A DNA stretch of 64,000 nucleotides from contig BTRK01000003.1 in assembly GCA_036245805.1 (NCBI GenBank), positions 17,400,464-17,464,463 of the forward strand. Reading direction: 5' to 3'. How positions within the stretch are numbered: the stretch's first letter is position 1; every line of letters starts with the position of its first letter. Below the pieces are notes generated by a model. It saw only the letters and a list, made by a program, of their open reading frames with translations. It was not told the DNA's origin and did no database searches. Shown piece after piece: positions 10,066 to 22,500 of the stretch. Position numbers and translations under genes: made by a program. This DNA is from Pristionchus mayeri. Its lineage: Eukaryota; Nematoda; Chromadorea; Rhabditida; Neodiplogasteridae.

Positions 10066-12815
10066 CCTGTGGCTGCAAGTGACTGTTGCAGCGGCTGCAA
10101 TCGGTCAATCAATATTGGTCGCGTCATGTGATCGCGAGATGAGGATACACCAGGGAGTGTACAGAAGAGTTGTTACGGAAATGAAACCGGAGGCGTAAAT
10201 CAAAATGCGAGGAGAGATTTTACTATGGGCTAGAAGAAGTTGCAATATGGATCGCAAACTGGGTGAAAATCGTGTTGTTGCAGCGGTGTTAATACGGGTG
10301 CGATAAGGAATGGTTGAGTGTATTAAATTTCACAAGAGCAAGACAAATTCTGATTGATCAATTTGCCGCCGAGACCAATTTTTGATACGTTTCACTTCAT
10401 GCACAAATTTAGGAGGTGATGTAGTTCTGCAATGCAAGGAAGAGTTTCTTTAGCAAAAAAATAACTAAACAAAACTCTATGGTAAGGTGACGATCTGCAG
10501 AAAGATCAAATTTATTTCTCTTTGCTAAGATGGACCAGAGAACGCGTGAAATAAGGCCTGCACTCAAGTCGCCGTTGTGAAATCGGAAGAGGACGAGAGG
10601 TAGGGAATAGGTAGCCTTCCCTAGAATAGCCGTGCCCGCTTTCGCAAGGTGTTACCAGCTGGGAGAAAGCGACGTCAGTTGTCGCCATCTCTCGCGATAA
10701 ACAGCCAAGTTCAGATGACTTCGCAAGACGAGACTCTCTTCATTCCGCGTGCTCTCTCATTTTTGGCCAACAGCCAATAACCCCTAGAAGCATGCTCAGA
10801 AATGGGAGCAACAACTTCTTTTCTGCACGTTTTCTCTTTACCAGCGCGTAGCCAAATCAGATGGACCGAAACTCTAAGGAAATGAGTTTTTCGTGCATAC
10901 AAATTAGCATTTGCTTTTGCAGTACAGAGAAAAAAGTACATCACGCTTTCGAGAATAGTCTCGCGGGAGAACAGGGAGAACATCTCTAGGAATGTATAAA
11001 TTTGGTCGGATGTAGACCGCTTCCTTTGAATACTTTCAGGAAAGTGGCCATAGGCGGAAACATCAAATGGATCGTGCCACTGGCAATTTCCAGCTGAGAA
11101 GCCAGCCGAAACAGAGGGAGGGAGCTGGTGTGACGATTTATGGACACCCGGGGAGGTCAATGGGCAACAGAGAGGGATGGAAATGAGGAAGATGAGGTTT
11201 AGATAGGAGAGGATAGCTTCCCCTTTTGAAAAAAACAGTGTGTTGGACGTTGATTGCTACGATAGTGTGAATACAAGTGGAAATTACGAACAAACAGTGG
11301 AGGGTAGATCACTTCGCAAGAACTTTCTCCGTAATGCGTGCACTCTCTGACAGGTGAGAGAGTGCACAGAATGGAGAGAGATTTCATACCAAGCCTTTAA
11401 CGGTGGAGGAGAAGAATGGAAACAAAGGAATCTCAAGCAACGCAAAACAAATTTGAACAGTAGTCACGAGGAAATTGTGGACACCACTCCAATCTAGGAA
11501 ATGGGTCCAACCCAACTCTGCCACATGCAGTAATCGAGCATGGAAATCTTGCGCAATCGGGGACTGACCACTGTCTGACTCTCTTCATTTCCAGAACTCT
11601 CTCGCTCTCTCTCTCTGCTCCTCTCTCGGCTGCCTCATCAGGCTGCAAACGAAGCTGTGGGACGATTAGGAGGGGGAGAGAGAGCGAGACCGGAGGGTTA
11701 GTAAAGAGACAATGAGACCCGTCCACCCTCACTAAGTCCCCTCGGAGATTGCAGAAGACAGATAAGGAGGATGACTCAATGCGGGGATTCTTCAGGCAAA
11801 ATAATGGGGGGATTCGGGAAGAAATGGTTGAGTTTCATGATGGCTAGAAGGGAAATTGAATTTTGCGGTGGAACGATTTTGCTCCCATTCCCGATCGAAA
11901 AAAATACAACAACCATTATCATTTAGGAGAGGGCAACTCTATGAATAAAACTAGATTAGAAAAAGAGCACAGTAGCAAGTTAGTGATCACGCAAAATGTC
12001 CATTCACTCTTTAGTCTTACTTTCAAATAGTCTGTGATGAGGTGAATTAGCAGTGACTTTTCGTGAAAAATTACACGTCTCTGTGTCTCTTTTCTAGCCC
12101 TAGACTCATAATCATCGAGAACTGGATTGCGAGATAAATCCGGCGAACGTTATGTGGAAATTGAGGGAGAGCTTCTCAAGAAATGATCATCCTATCTGCC
12201 TGCTCTCTCACCGATCTGATGGGCGATCAGAATGATGAGAGTCACTTCATGCAAAGCAATGAGTATTTGCTGACTTTACTCCAAAGCGGGCGAGTAGTAT
12301 GAGGAAATTAAGGGAACAAGCGGAGTGCGGCTGCGTCATTTATTCAAATGCGATGGCTCTTTCACGCGCAATTAATTCCGGCCCCCATGTTCTCCCTCTA
12401 CTCCCACCCTCTTCATTTCCCGCACTATCTTGTCCTTTCTGAACCACACTCGTCTACTGGGATTCACTTGCAGTCAGTTGGGCGGCAAAGAGGCGAGAGA
12501 GCATGTGAACTGAAGAGAGTGCAGCAGCCAACTGGTAGAGTTACCAGATGTCCTGGCTATAAATTTCTGCGAGAAGAGATGGCTTCCGGATGACTCGTGT
12601 TCTTGGAAGAACACGGAATGGTTTAGCAACGAGGAACTTTCCGCGGAGTCACGTCGGAAAAAGTGATGCACGATTTTCCTGAATTCTCAAACAATCTCGG
12701 AAAGATTTCAAAACGGAATTTTTGTGACTTCCACTCCGGCTTCAGTTGAGTTTCACAAGCTATTCAATTTGATCTAATATTTTAATAAAACAATGACGGA
12801 GACATTCTTTTTCAG
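10066..12815. other. Intergenic region with palindromic repeats
   Basis: This is the upstream region of the minus-strand LHFPL-like gene and of the plus-strand small-peptide ORF. It holds partial or full copies of the CTCTCT palindrome family at about 10717-10760, 11311-11381, 11574-11640 and 12490-12520. Open frames such as 10711-11160 and 11433-11732 overlap these repeats and show no family resemblance. No gene could be supported. Confidence 0.45.
11311..11381. repeat. CTCTCT palindrome family copy
   Basis: An inverted pair with CTTCGCAAGAACTTTCTCC on the left and GCGTGCACTCTCTGACAGGT opposite GAGAGAGTGCACAGAATGG on the right, folding into a hairpin. It belongs to the same dispersed family as 25615-25708 and 28905-28993. 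Confidence 0.65.
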
Positions 12816-12823
12816 GAACATAA

Positions 12824-12967
12824 ATGCAAAATTTCTTAGTGAATTACAGTTTCTTCCTTCTCCTGCTCATTGCTTTCCATTGTTGTGCTCAAAATGATCA
12901 GAAGACCCCTGTATCCACTCTTTCCCGCATCGATCGTACGCTTTATGCACACGGTAGCTTCCAATAA
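12824..12967 (+). CDS. Small secreted peptide, 47 aa (uncharacterised)
   Basis: An ATG follows a strong trans-splice-type acceptor (CATTCTTTTTCAG ending at 12815) by 8 nt and opens a 47-codon frame. The N-terminus has MQNFLVNYS, then a hydrophobic core FFLLLLIAFHCCA, a clear signal peptide with a likely cleavage at CCA-QN. The remaining 25 residues run from QNDQKTPVSTL to RTLYAHGSFQ and contain no dibasic cleavage site. An AATAAA at about 13077 could serve as polyadenylation signal. It is convergent with pdf-1. I do not recognise the mature sequence in any known nematode neuropeptide or effector family; a short unspliced secreted peptide is inferred from architecture only. A downstream exon or chance ORF remains possible. 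Confidence 0.5.
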   Translation: MQNFLVNYSFFLLLLIAFHCCAQNDQKTPVSTLSRIDRTLYAHGSFQ

Positions 12968-13104
12968 CAGAACGCTTTATCGACGACTGACTGGTTACGG
13001 CATCGTTCTAGGACACAGGATGGGGAAAGGGGAGTACTGTGATTGATCATCTCGAGAAGAAGTAATGCCTGCTGCGAATAAAGAGAGCGAGTGGGGGTGG
13101 GAGG

Positions 13105-13335
13105 AGAAGAGATCAAAGACCATAGATCAAAGATCAGTCACACTTTGCTAGCCACAAAGTAGTCTGGGAGGGTGGAAGTAGGGCACACCCGGAACGGGAA
13201 AATCTGGAACGAAGCGCTACGGGAGGGAGGAGGATGGAGGGAGGGAAGGATCAAAGATCAAAGAGAAGAGGAAGAGTTGCTGCCTGGATGTTGGTGAGAT
13301 CGGGTGGAGATCAGAGATCAAAGATCAGAGATCAT
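13105..13335. repeat. AGATCAAAGATC short-motif cluster
   Basis: The motif GATCAAAGATC and variants (AGAGATCAAAGA, GATCAGAGATCA) recur at least eight times between the small-peptide gene and the pdf-1 stop codon. The same motif is scattered elsewhere, for example near 43440 and 55890. It is a dispersed low-complexity motif of unknown function. Confidence 0.6.
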
Positions 13336-15259
13336 CGCCTGCCGGCGGACGAGAGTTTGTTCAGGTTCATGCCCAGCAGTCCGTTGATCAGCTCGGCGTT
13401 CGACCGCTTGCCGACCGCAGACAGCTTGCCCAGGTCCATGCCTTAAATTTCAAGTTTTGTAAGTTTATTATTTTCTAAAATATCCAGATACGCCTAAGTC
13501 ACATCGCGCCATTCCATTTAGCTCTCCATTCAACACCGTCGCAAAAGCGTCGGCGTTTCTTATGATAACACGTTTTTGCCGTTCGTTAGCGAGCGCTTAG
13601 AGGCAAGCTTTCAAGCGAAAACAAAAATGATGGAGGAAGTAAAGATGCAAGTTCGCACCTATGAGACCGTTGATCAGCTCGGCGTTCGAGCGCTTGTGCA
13701 TCGGCATCGGGTAGTCTGCCTGCAATTAGCATAATTAGTTAATTAATTAATTTCGAAAATATTTTTCGAAAATTTCACCAATATGATGTCAGCCGACATG
13801 CAATTGTATCGCACTCGCTACATTTTCGAAGTGTAGCCAGCAGCACAACAACAGCCTACAATTCACGACAAGAGTTCTCTACTTTCGTCACTCCTTGGGC
13901 GTGCATAAATTATTATTATTTCTAACATCTGTTAGCAACCAAAATTCTGGGCTCGCACCCGGGTACCCAACAGTTTTAGGCCCACGACTAGGCGAACTCT
14001 TCCTCTCCCTCTGAGCAACAGCTAATTTCGAGAGCCATCCCCTCTCTCTCCATGGTTGTTTCCTTATCGAGTTAGGCTCCGCTCCTTCCTAACTCGAGAG
14101 ATGCAGGGCAACCAAAAAACTAGCTGATGGTGCTCCTCTACAAATTGAGTTTAGCCCGAGGTCACATCGCGTGAGCTTCCGGTTTTTTGCAGGGCCGGGA
14201 AATAGGAAGTGCGAATGTCGACACGTTCCCTTATCCAGGAAGTGATGCTGCATAGATTCTGGTGAAGGCGACCTGTCTGGACTCTCCTAGTTTCACATGC
14301 TCTTTCTCTCTCTGAACGATGAGAGAGAGAGAGCAGTATGGGAAGGTATTGCCGAGTTGCTATTCCACTAGACTGCAGTTGGTCTGTTCCCGATGACCTC
14401 ACACGTGTGTGTGTAATGAAAAGCTTGTGGGTGTCCAAAGTGCGGATGTGGAATGTTTAGAGAGCCAGAACTCTTGTGGGTATTCAGGAAGTCGCTCATA
14501 AACTCGTCGGAGCGAATAAAGAACGTCAGCATACGTCGTTGCCTCCAATGATGCTTGCCCTTCCTTGAACTTTTCGAATTTTACGTCGAGACGACCCAGA
14601 CTCGTCCCTCATAATCTATTCAATATTTCTGCGAAATGAGGCGCGCTGCTTCCAGAAAACATGGAAATCAGCTACGAAATTAGTTCCGGGAATTCCCCTG
14701 CTGCTGAATTGCATGTGCATCTCGTTGAGACCTCCTACTAGGGATGGGTCGTTCTTCCGACCGGCGAGAGATAACGCGAAATGAAGAGAGTCGTTTCTTG
14801 CGAAGCCATCTACACTTGACCTCGGCTAGAACTTCGGCTCTTATTTGACAGCCACTTCTAAGGGTTGGCGCTTCTACGAGAACAGGAAGCAGCGATATTT
14901 TCGTCTCGTCTGCAGAAGAAAAGAAGCACTCAGAAGTGGCACGTATGCAGCAGCTGTCTAGAGCGCAGACATACACTCAGTCGCCCCTCATACTTGTTCT
15001 GCTCATCCCTGTTTTCAAATCTGGGCACGTAGGCTCGCCAAGCGGACAAAGGAACAGTAATACTCCTGCCGGAAGTCCCTCAAACCCTCAAAAGAGCCTG
15101 CTCGAAAAGTGGTCATTTTGTGTACAGTTTGAAATTCGGCGAAAATCTGGCGCGAATTCAAAATTTGAAAATTACCATCTCTCTGGGGTAGAAGTAGGCG
15201 GCCTGTGAGAGGGCGATGCAGGCGACGAGCAGCATGAGGAGGGGAGTCAGAGAGGCCAT
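13332..15259 (-). CDS. pdf-1: PDF neuropeptide precursor (pigment-dispersing factor)
   Basis: Three exons, 15176-15259, 13659-13719 and 13332-13441, join in frame to an 84-residue prepropeptide. The first exon is a signal peptide (MASLTPLLMLLVACIALSQA). Then, after a basic site (HKR), comes one PDF peptide beginning SNAELINGLIG and ending MDLGKLSAVG before KR, and a second beginning SNAELINGLLG and ending MNLNKLSSAG before RR and stop. Each C-terminal glycine before a basic pair is the classic amidation signal. This matches C. elegans pdf-1, which encodes two such peptides of nearly identical sequence; they act on a class B GPCR to control locomotion, mate searching and arousal. The ATG is 2 nt after TTGCAG, a probable trans-splice acceptor. 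The acceptor of exon 3 (TTTAAG) is unusual but the frame is exact. Confidence 0.95.
14274..14335. repeat. CTCTCT palindrome family copy
   Basis: GTCTGGACTCTCCTAGTTTC and CACATGCTCTTTCTCTCTC face GAACGATGAGAGAGAGAGAGC. An eroded copy in pdf-1 intron 1. Confidence 0.55.
14757..14807. repeat. CTCTCT palindrome family, right half
   Basis: CGACCGGCGAGAGATAACG followed by AAATGAAGAGAGTCG and TTTCTTGCGAAGCC, the conserved outer end of the family. In pdf-1 intron 1. Confidence 0.6.
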
Positions 15260-16020
15260 TGCTGCAATTAAGTAAAGCATTAATTAAATATTAAAATAAA
15301 AACAACCCAAGCAAAGTCTTCTATTGTTATTTTAGAAGATGATCAAAATATGATCGCCATGCGCAATATTGGTCTCCGCGGTGATTACACACAAACACTG
15401 GTTGTAGATCATTTCCTAGAACTGAGTGAGTCAGCCAATACATCTAGTTTCGAATTTCGCAGAAACAACCTAATTAGACATTCATCGAAGAGCTTCCTCA
15501 ATCTGACTACGTGAAATCCGCCTCGTTTTTTCCAGTGAGAATCAGATTTCGCGAAACACCCTAATAAGCCCAAATCATGCGTATTGTGCCAGCTGATGCA
15601 CTCTAACGCGATTAGATAGTGCACGAAGAGGAAAAGCGTCGATGTTTTCATTTCGACAGCTCGTCACTAATGAGACCGCAAAGATCAACATGGCCCCGAA
15701 CTCGGTAATTCGGCGCCTTCTCGGAATTTCGCCTTTGTTTTGGCGCAATCAAGAGGGAGATTTCGAATTTCGAGGACTTTCATGGATAACAAGAATCGCT
15801 GCGAAAAGCCTAGTGTTTGGCTTTTAAGCATTCTCGGAATTCCGGTGGACATAAGGGAGGAAGGCGAGAAGTGTTTGGCCACTTATTACATCCTACCGTA
15901 ACTTAGAAGTATGCTTCCGGGAAAACATTTTCGGTTCCGTTTTTTTTCGGGAGAACACTAGCAATGAGCAATGAGGAACATGGAAAAGTGGAAGGGGACA
16001 ATGAGAGTGCGCTAGGGATA

Positions 16021-16109
16021 GCTTGGATCTCTTCAATCTGCGTGCTCTATCGCCGATGAGACCGGCGAGAGTGCACGCAAAGTTAATAGAGTCGTTTCTC
16101 GTGATGCCC
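16021..16109. repeat. CTCTCT palindrome family copy
   Basis: GGATCTCTTCAATCTGCGTG and CTCTATCGCCGATGAGACC face GGCGAGAGTGCACGCA and TTAATAGAGTCGTTTCTCG. Near full length. Confidence 0.6.
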
Positions 16110-18196
16110 CACAGTGGTCTTTGTTCCTGTGCTCTTGTTGGACCTTGTTAAAATGTTAATTATTAATGCAGCACTTTAACCTAAATCGAGTTACGCCCTC
16201 ACATTTTGCTGCACAACAGCCTCGCGAGATCTATTATTGCGAGGGAGGCAATTAGCGCGAGTCTTGAAAACAATTTGCCCATGAGAAAAGTGCTAGGTCA
16301 TGCGGCGAACGTCAGCTAGAAGCCATGCCTACAATCTCCCAGTGATATCGCGCTTTTTGCCCCTTCGCACGTTTCCTGTTATCCCGCGCACGTATCACGA
16401 GTGCAACCACGGGACAATTCGTCGAAAACCAACCAATAAAAGAAGCCAACCTAACAGTTTGGTGGTTTCTATGACTCTAACTGAACGGATTATTACTAGA
16501 GAAGGTCAGATTACGGCAAAAGGCGATAGCCGTAGCTCAATCAAGAACGGGGCGGTTTCTAAAAACCATTTTTGGTCGCAAAACATGAACAAACTAGACG
16601 ATTTCGCAGAACGTAGGCGATAATGGCACCTGGGGCATAGTCTGATTCTCTCCAGTTTGCAAGCTATCTCGCTCTCTCTGACTGGCGCGACAGGAGGGGG
16701 GGGAGTGAGTGAACCGGAGGTGTTTAGGCGAGTGGGGTATTGGGTTCCGACAAACGGACGATGATCATATTTTGTCTAAGAGATCTCCATGCCACATCAC
16801 GAACTCGAACATTGTTGAACTATCTCAGAAGAGCGCCCCCATTTGCGGAGAGCAGCCTATGGAGAGCACAGCACCATGAGCACTACTGCCCGAATGGTAA
16901 AGTCGAACATCAGGTTTTCCGCGACGCCTTATCTTATTGTCAGACTCCAAGCAAGGCGTTGAGGGTTGTTGAGGGTTGCGAGCGCGATCAATGATATTCC
17001 GCTGCATCTATTTTTCGAATTTGTGCACCGCCGAATGCGTAAATCGTTTAAGGAATTGACAAAAAAATCAGTAACAAAGCCTCAGTGTCCAGTGCTCCTG
17101 TCCAAGACTTTAGGTTCTGTCCAGCCAATACAATTTTTTTCAGAGAAGGAAGCATATTGTTCGGGCTTCAAACTAGCGGTGATATGATATAACTTAAATC
17201 AGCAATCCACCGGGGAATTCTGCCTCATATAACAACTCAAAGATCACGTGAAGAGATCGTTAACTATTTCCGCTGATTGTTACAAGTGCTGGTGCATCTT
17301 TAAACTCCTACTGACGCAAAGCATCGAAAACAGGGTTCGTGTGAATTCTAAAGAGTTTTCCAAGGCCTTGTATTTTTAAAGAGTTGTTTAAGAGTGCTAT
17401 GCCCCTCTGTTTTCCTCCATAGACAATCGAGATTCAGTCTGGTCAGGCTACATTTTGAGACAACAATAACGCTCCTTGTCTACAGTATGAGTCTGGCAGC
17501 CATAAGCGCCTCTCAAAACGGCGACTTTTTGCGAGGCTAGACATGCGTTGTTTGGGTTTCAGGCAGTGCTTGAATGAACGAGAAAACGAAATGGGTCGAT
17601 CGTAATCATTGTCACGAGTCGAATACTAGCGAAACAATCTATAGTCAGCGGTTTGTTGCTGGCTTGTTGAATGAAAGTCGCGGCTAGGTGTTGCTACGTT
17701 ATCTAAGGCGCGTGACTAAGACGAAAGGAACCAACGCCAACGAAACATAGTTAAGGAAGTTATTCCAACCTGTCTGCAACAGCGTTGTCTAGTTTACCAA
17801 TTGTAAAGCTCTTCCCTATCGTGCAAGGAAAAAACAAACCAAGCTGAAACTATTCCAATCTGACTAGTGTGTGAGTGGTTAGTTTGTAAGTTAACTAGTT
17901 AACTATGGCTCTTTGCTATAAAAGTAATAGAACAATGCCTAAGCCTAAATGCCTATACCTAAATAGCGTCGGCGAATCAAATAGCCAAAACAAAGTAGAT
18001 CATTCCCACCTGTCTATTGTGTGAGTGAGTGGTTGCTCGGGATGGAGACGTGGGGAGTGCCTCCTTGCGATGGGCAGACACTATAAAGTGACTTCCCCCC
18101 TCCTCCTCGGCCATCCCCCCGCCCGCTGGCTCCGCCCCCCTCCTGGCCAGCGCTGACTCCGCCCACTTCACGACCCATGTCATCTCCAGGCTGCAG

Positions 18197-18260
18197 CCAC
18201 TCTCTCCGTTTCGCACGCTCTCTCGTGCTGGCGATATAGTGTGCGAATAGAGGAGAGTCC
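18197..18260. repeat. CTCTCT palindrome family copy
   Basis: CCACTCTCTCCGTTTCGCAC and GCTCTCTCGTGCTGG face CGATATAGTGTGCGAATAG and AGGAGAGTCC, a hairpin of about 64 nt. Confidence 0.6.
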
Positions 18261-19555
18261 TGGTGCACTTGGCCCTGAATTTGATCAATTTCAATACAGG
18301 AAACGAGGTTTCTCGAATCCCCGAGAGGGGGCTGATTGAGGGAAGTCCGCCGAAGAGATTCGACCCACTTTCACTCTCATGTTCGTCGCTCCTCCTAATC
18401 CAATCCACATTTACGCGTTTCTTCTCTCATTGTGACGAATGTCTGAGAGGCATCCATTTGCAGTCCCTCGGGATCCCGAACGGAAGCCCTTGACGGTTCC
18501 TACCGTAACCACCTCCCTAGCCTCCCTGCACAGTACACACCCACTCACCTTGCATACAACTATCAGACATTTATCGATTATTACAGAGAAATTAAGACAT
18601 TATGCGATATAGGGTTAAAGGGGGAGTCTACCAAATCGGGGTTAAACATAAATAATTTGATTTGTATCACTTTTCTATCGTCGTGGGGCTCGCATACTCT
18701 ACTGGGGAACACCATTTACAAGAACAGTGAAATAGCAAGAACAAAGTCTTTTGTGTGTGTGTGTGTTATATCCGGGAAAGTTGAGAAACACAAGGCACGA
18801 GATTGTGTAGGCTGAGAAAAGAAATCCGGAATATAAGAACAAAATCAAGAGCAAGGGTGGAATCTGAGGGGGGAAAGGCCAATAATCGGCGCGTACTGTA
18901 AAACCATGAAGAATCGATCGATGCTACCGTACCAGAGAAAGAGGGGGAGCAGAGAGTGGCGCACTGAGCATACGGTAAGAAGCACATACTGACAACCCGG
19001 CCTTGCCCTCGTTAAATCGCACACTATCTCGTCTACGAGAGAATGTGGAGAGACACGGGCGGGCGTCCAATGGTAAAGCATCCAAACAGCTGCGTGGTGC
19101 AGCAGAGTTAGAAGTACGGTCAATCGTCTCCACATCAAACACTTTCTAAGCAAGTACATGAAGTGGAAAGACGGTTTCCCGTATCTCTAACTCCGCTGCA
19201 AAAAGAAGAGCACTTGAGGGCTAGACGGAGAAATGAAGCTGCTGACCTACCGAAACAATCAAAGCACATAGAAACACGAAAAAACGGGGGAGAAACAAAA
19301 GAGGCACGAAAGAAGGCTAAAGTCTAGAATGATCACCGTTCACTGATTGTGTATGTGCGTGTGTGTGTGTTGGTTTTGTAATGTGTGGTGATGCTGGGGG
19401 TTACTTGCGTAGAACTTAAGACCAAAGATCAACTAATAAGTCAGGCCTAGCGCGTTCGATGCGTTGTGACTAGCGATACATGGATAATGGGAGAGAGTGG
19501 AGCAGGATACACAGCTAAGGATGAAGATGGAATCTAGGGGGTCAGGGATCGTCCA

Positions 19556-22500
19556 TCAGGTGGGTCGAGAGGTTCTCGAGTTGCGCAGCTTCTCCAGCCG
19601 CGACTGCAGGTGCTTGTTCGTCTCCTTCGCTTCGTCCAGCGCGTTCTCCTTGTCGCGCACCTGCAAGCAAATCTCGTCAACTCGTCATTGTGTGTGCCTC
19701 CGCCCTTTCCCAACTACACTGTATTTCATCTACTTTCCATTGTGTGTACCTCGGCCGCCCTTTCCCAACTACACCGTACCCCACTCTATGAGTCCATATT
19801 GCATATGCGAAATTATTCTTGCGACTACTCTATAGCCAGTGTTGCGCAGTCATCCCATTCAGGCGTTTGTTTCGCGCGCAGCCCTCATTGCTATCTTCGC
19901 TCCTCGCTGCGCATCATTTCCTCTCCCTCTGGAGAGCCACTTACTCTAGATTACGGCTCTCGCGCGAGGGAGAGCGAGAGCATCTCAGATGACTCTTCTT
20001 TGCTGCGAGCCTCAATACACTCACGATGGATGGAGGGACAATCGCATTTCTCGCGGATTGTGCCGAAGAGAGAGCGGGAGGAGGGCAGGCAGGCAGGCTC
20101 AGGCATCAACACACGCGCCACCCGATTAACAATAGGATCGAGAGGGTGGGAGTATACCCCCTCTTCTCGTGATGACAGGACCGAAGGAGGAAAGCTGAAT
20201 ACAATGGTGCATAGAGACCAAGCAGGAGATCCCAGTGGACAATGAAAGTCGGCCCATTGCCATGGCACTGTCAATCAACATCGCCCGTGTCGTCAGCGCT
20301 TCTCCGGACGGATGCACACTGAGATCGTGCGTGAGTGACGAATATTTTGCGTGTTACACGCTTCTGGACAGCAGCAAAAATAGGATTCTTAAATAGTTAA
20401 CGACAATTCGTAGATCACAGGCCAATTAACCGACCGTGTGCATCTAATCGCTCGGCACTATTCGCCTTGCTGCACCATCTTCTTCATTCCACCCCATCAC
20501 TTAACCGTCGGCATCATTCCGCACCTTCTCCCGTCCTCTTCCGATCTCCCCTGGGACGCCCCGACCGGTCTCGGGGTCTCTCTTCTCATTAGGAGGCTGC
20601 CGCTTCTCGCCCCTCTCTCCTCCGACCCAATTCCACCCCGTCGTCGCAGGGCGTCTTAATGAAAAGTGGAGCACCATCTTCGCACGGCGCCTCTGACGCG
20701 CTGTTTCGAAATGGAAGTAGATGGGGGAGTAGGCGGAAGAGGGGGCAGGGCTGGGATGGACGCAGAGTACTGTACGCGTCACTCATTCGGTGCAAATCTC
20801 TTGGAATTGGCAATGGTGCGTACTATTCCCTTCGGGACCCGGAAGGAGCTCTCGAAAGAGCTCTGCTCAGCAGTCGACAGTCACTCGTCAAATGCGATGG
20901 GATTGGGACGACGAAAGACGCATATTACTGCAGCTTTTCTTGTGCGTCCCAGGATTCTGTAGTCGTCAGAGCAAGACAAGACAAGTCAGGCGCTGAGGAC
21001 GAAGCAGAAGGGAGCGAAGACTGTGTGGGGATTGTCTCCGATTGAGCACGATCGAGCAGAATTCCCACGTAGCCTGCCGCCTCTAGCCTCGTCTGTCGCT
21101 TTGCATATTGCCGACTTATCCCCATGTACTTGCACATGGACGAGGGGGCCAATCATGTGGAGGACAAAGACTACCTCGGGGGAAGGAAGCGGCTTTGTGA
21201 CGCACCCGTACGCACTCTTGACTGCGGCTGGGGGCCACAAATTGGTGCATGTATCCGTCTGACATTTGTGGCGAGACTGACGCGGTCACAAGGATCGGCT
21301 GGTCTGGGAACCAGGAACCACTGGCATCACTATTGCTCGGCAGACAGTGCTGGTAGTGACCGAATTCTTTGCTTTCGCTAGAGGAAGTGAATCGAAATTG
21401 GAGAGACAATTATACTGTGCTGATCGCTTGAACACTACTAGACTATCAGCTGTTACCACTCAGTGGTAGGCTCTCGCGCATATCGTGACTCATTAAATAA
21501 TTAATTGAGCGCGCCTTGATGGATGGCCGGTTTCGGTCTGCCATTGACAAACTTGATGTCGCTTTGAGCCCTACCGCAAAGTTCACACAAACCATCCCCC
21601 CCCCTCCTTTCAATTTTCAGGATACCCCCTGACATCGTAATCGAACCATTCAGCTGCCATCAAAAGTACAGGGCATTTGCGAGGGAAGTGACGGGGTTTT
21701 CCTGTTACCGCGCACGTTCATTGCAGCTGTATAACATTGATCATGAGAAATTTGGAAAACAAACTGGCCGAATAACTCGTAAAAATGGCTAGACTTCGAC
21801 AATAATCCAATTTTTGAATTTGAGGAGGAAGCACTGTGTTGACCAGAGGCCATACACACTGACATGGAATGCATACTTGGTCTCGTCATGTCGTCTCCGC
21901 GCCAAATCAAATAACTTCTCTTGCTATCTCTATCCGAATGTTTTCTCCGGGTGGCCAACTCTTAACCCCGAGATCTCTCTATTTTCTCAGAACTTCGAAA
22001 TGAGCAGTATACAAATTTCATTGTATATAATGATCGGGTAGTTACGGGAAAGCCTGAAGACTTTATTTTTCTTATTTTTGTCTTCAAAGATTATCGCGGA
22101 ATTCCTACCGGACAACAAGCTCATATGCTTCAATTACAAGCAAAAAACTTGCGGCGTTTTCAGAACACCATGCTTGGCGCTCATTAGACGATTATCAGAA
22201 CACTACATCATTCTTAGCTCGAATTGCAGCGCTAAACACCTTCTGCCGACTCCCGATGGAGCGTCTAGGCTCACAATGTGAAAACAACATCTCTTTAGAT
22301 TCTTTCTTCTTTGTCTGTGTTTTGAGGGGTTCAGTGGACTTTCACCCCACATCGCCGCTTTTTGCAAAAATCTGTGCTTTTAGTAACCCGAGAAGGCATC
22401 GCCGCTTCGCACCTCGCACTTCCAGAGTTTAGCGCTCAGCGACCACAGACGACGTCGACGTCGTTTCACAAACACTCCTTGCTAGGCTTCCCAAATACGC

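Larger units (their letters stand above)
15260..19555. other. Intergenic region between LRRFIP-like gene and pdf-1
   Basis: This 4.3-kb stretch lies downstream of the LRRFIP-like stop and upstream of pdf-1 (both minus) and probably contains the pdf-1 promoter. It holds palindrome-family copies at 16021-16109, 16641-16700, 18197-18260 and about 19014-19055, a C-rich tract near 18095-18155 (runs of CCCCCC), and GT microsatellites at about 18752 and 19350. Open frames of 60-145 codons here overlap repeats and show no recognisable domains. Confidence 0.45.

Noticed and set aside
10711..11160. 149-codon minus-strand open frame upstream of the small peptide
   Set aside because: It starts within palindrome-family sequence and shows no signal, domain or splice context.
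19610..20245. 211-codon open frame on the plus strand
   Set aside because: It overlaps the antisense of the LRRFIP-like last exon and a 57-bp tandem repeat, has no domain, and is best explained by chance in a GC-richer stretch.
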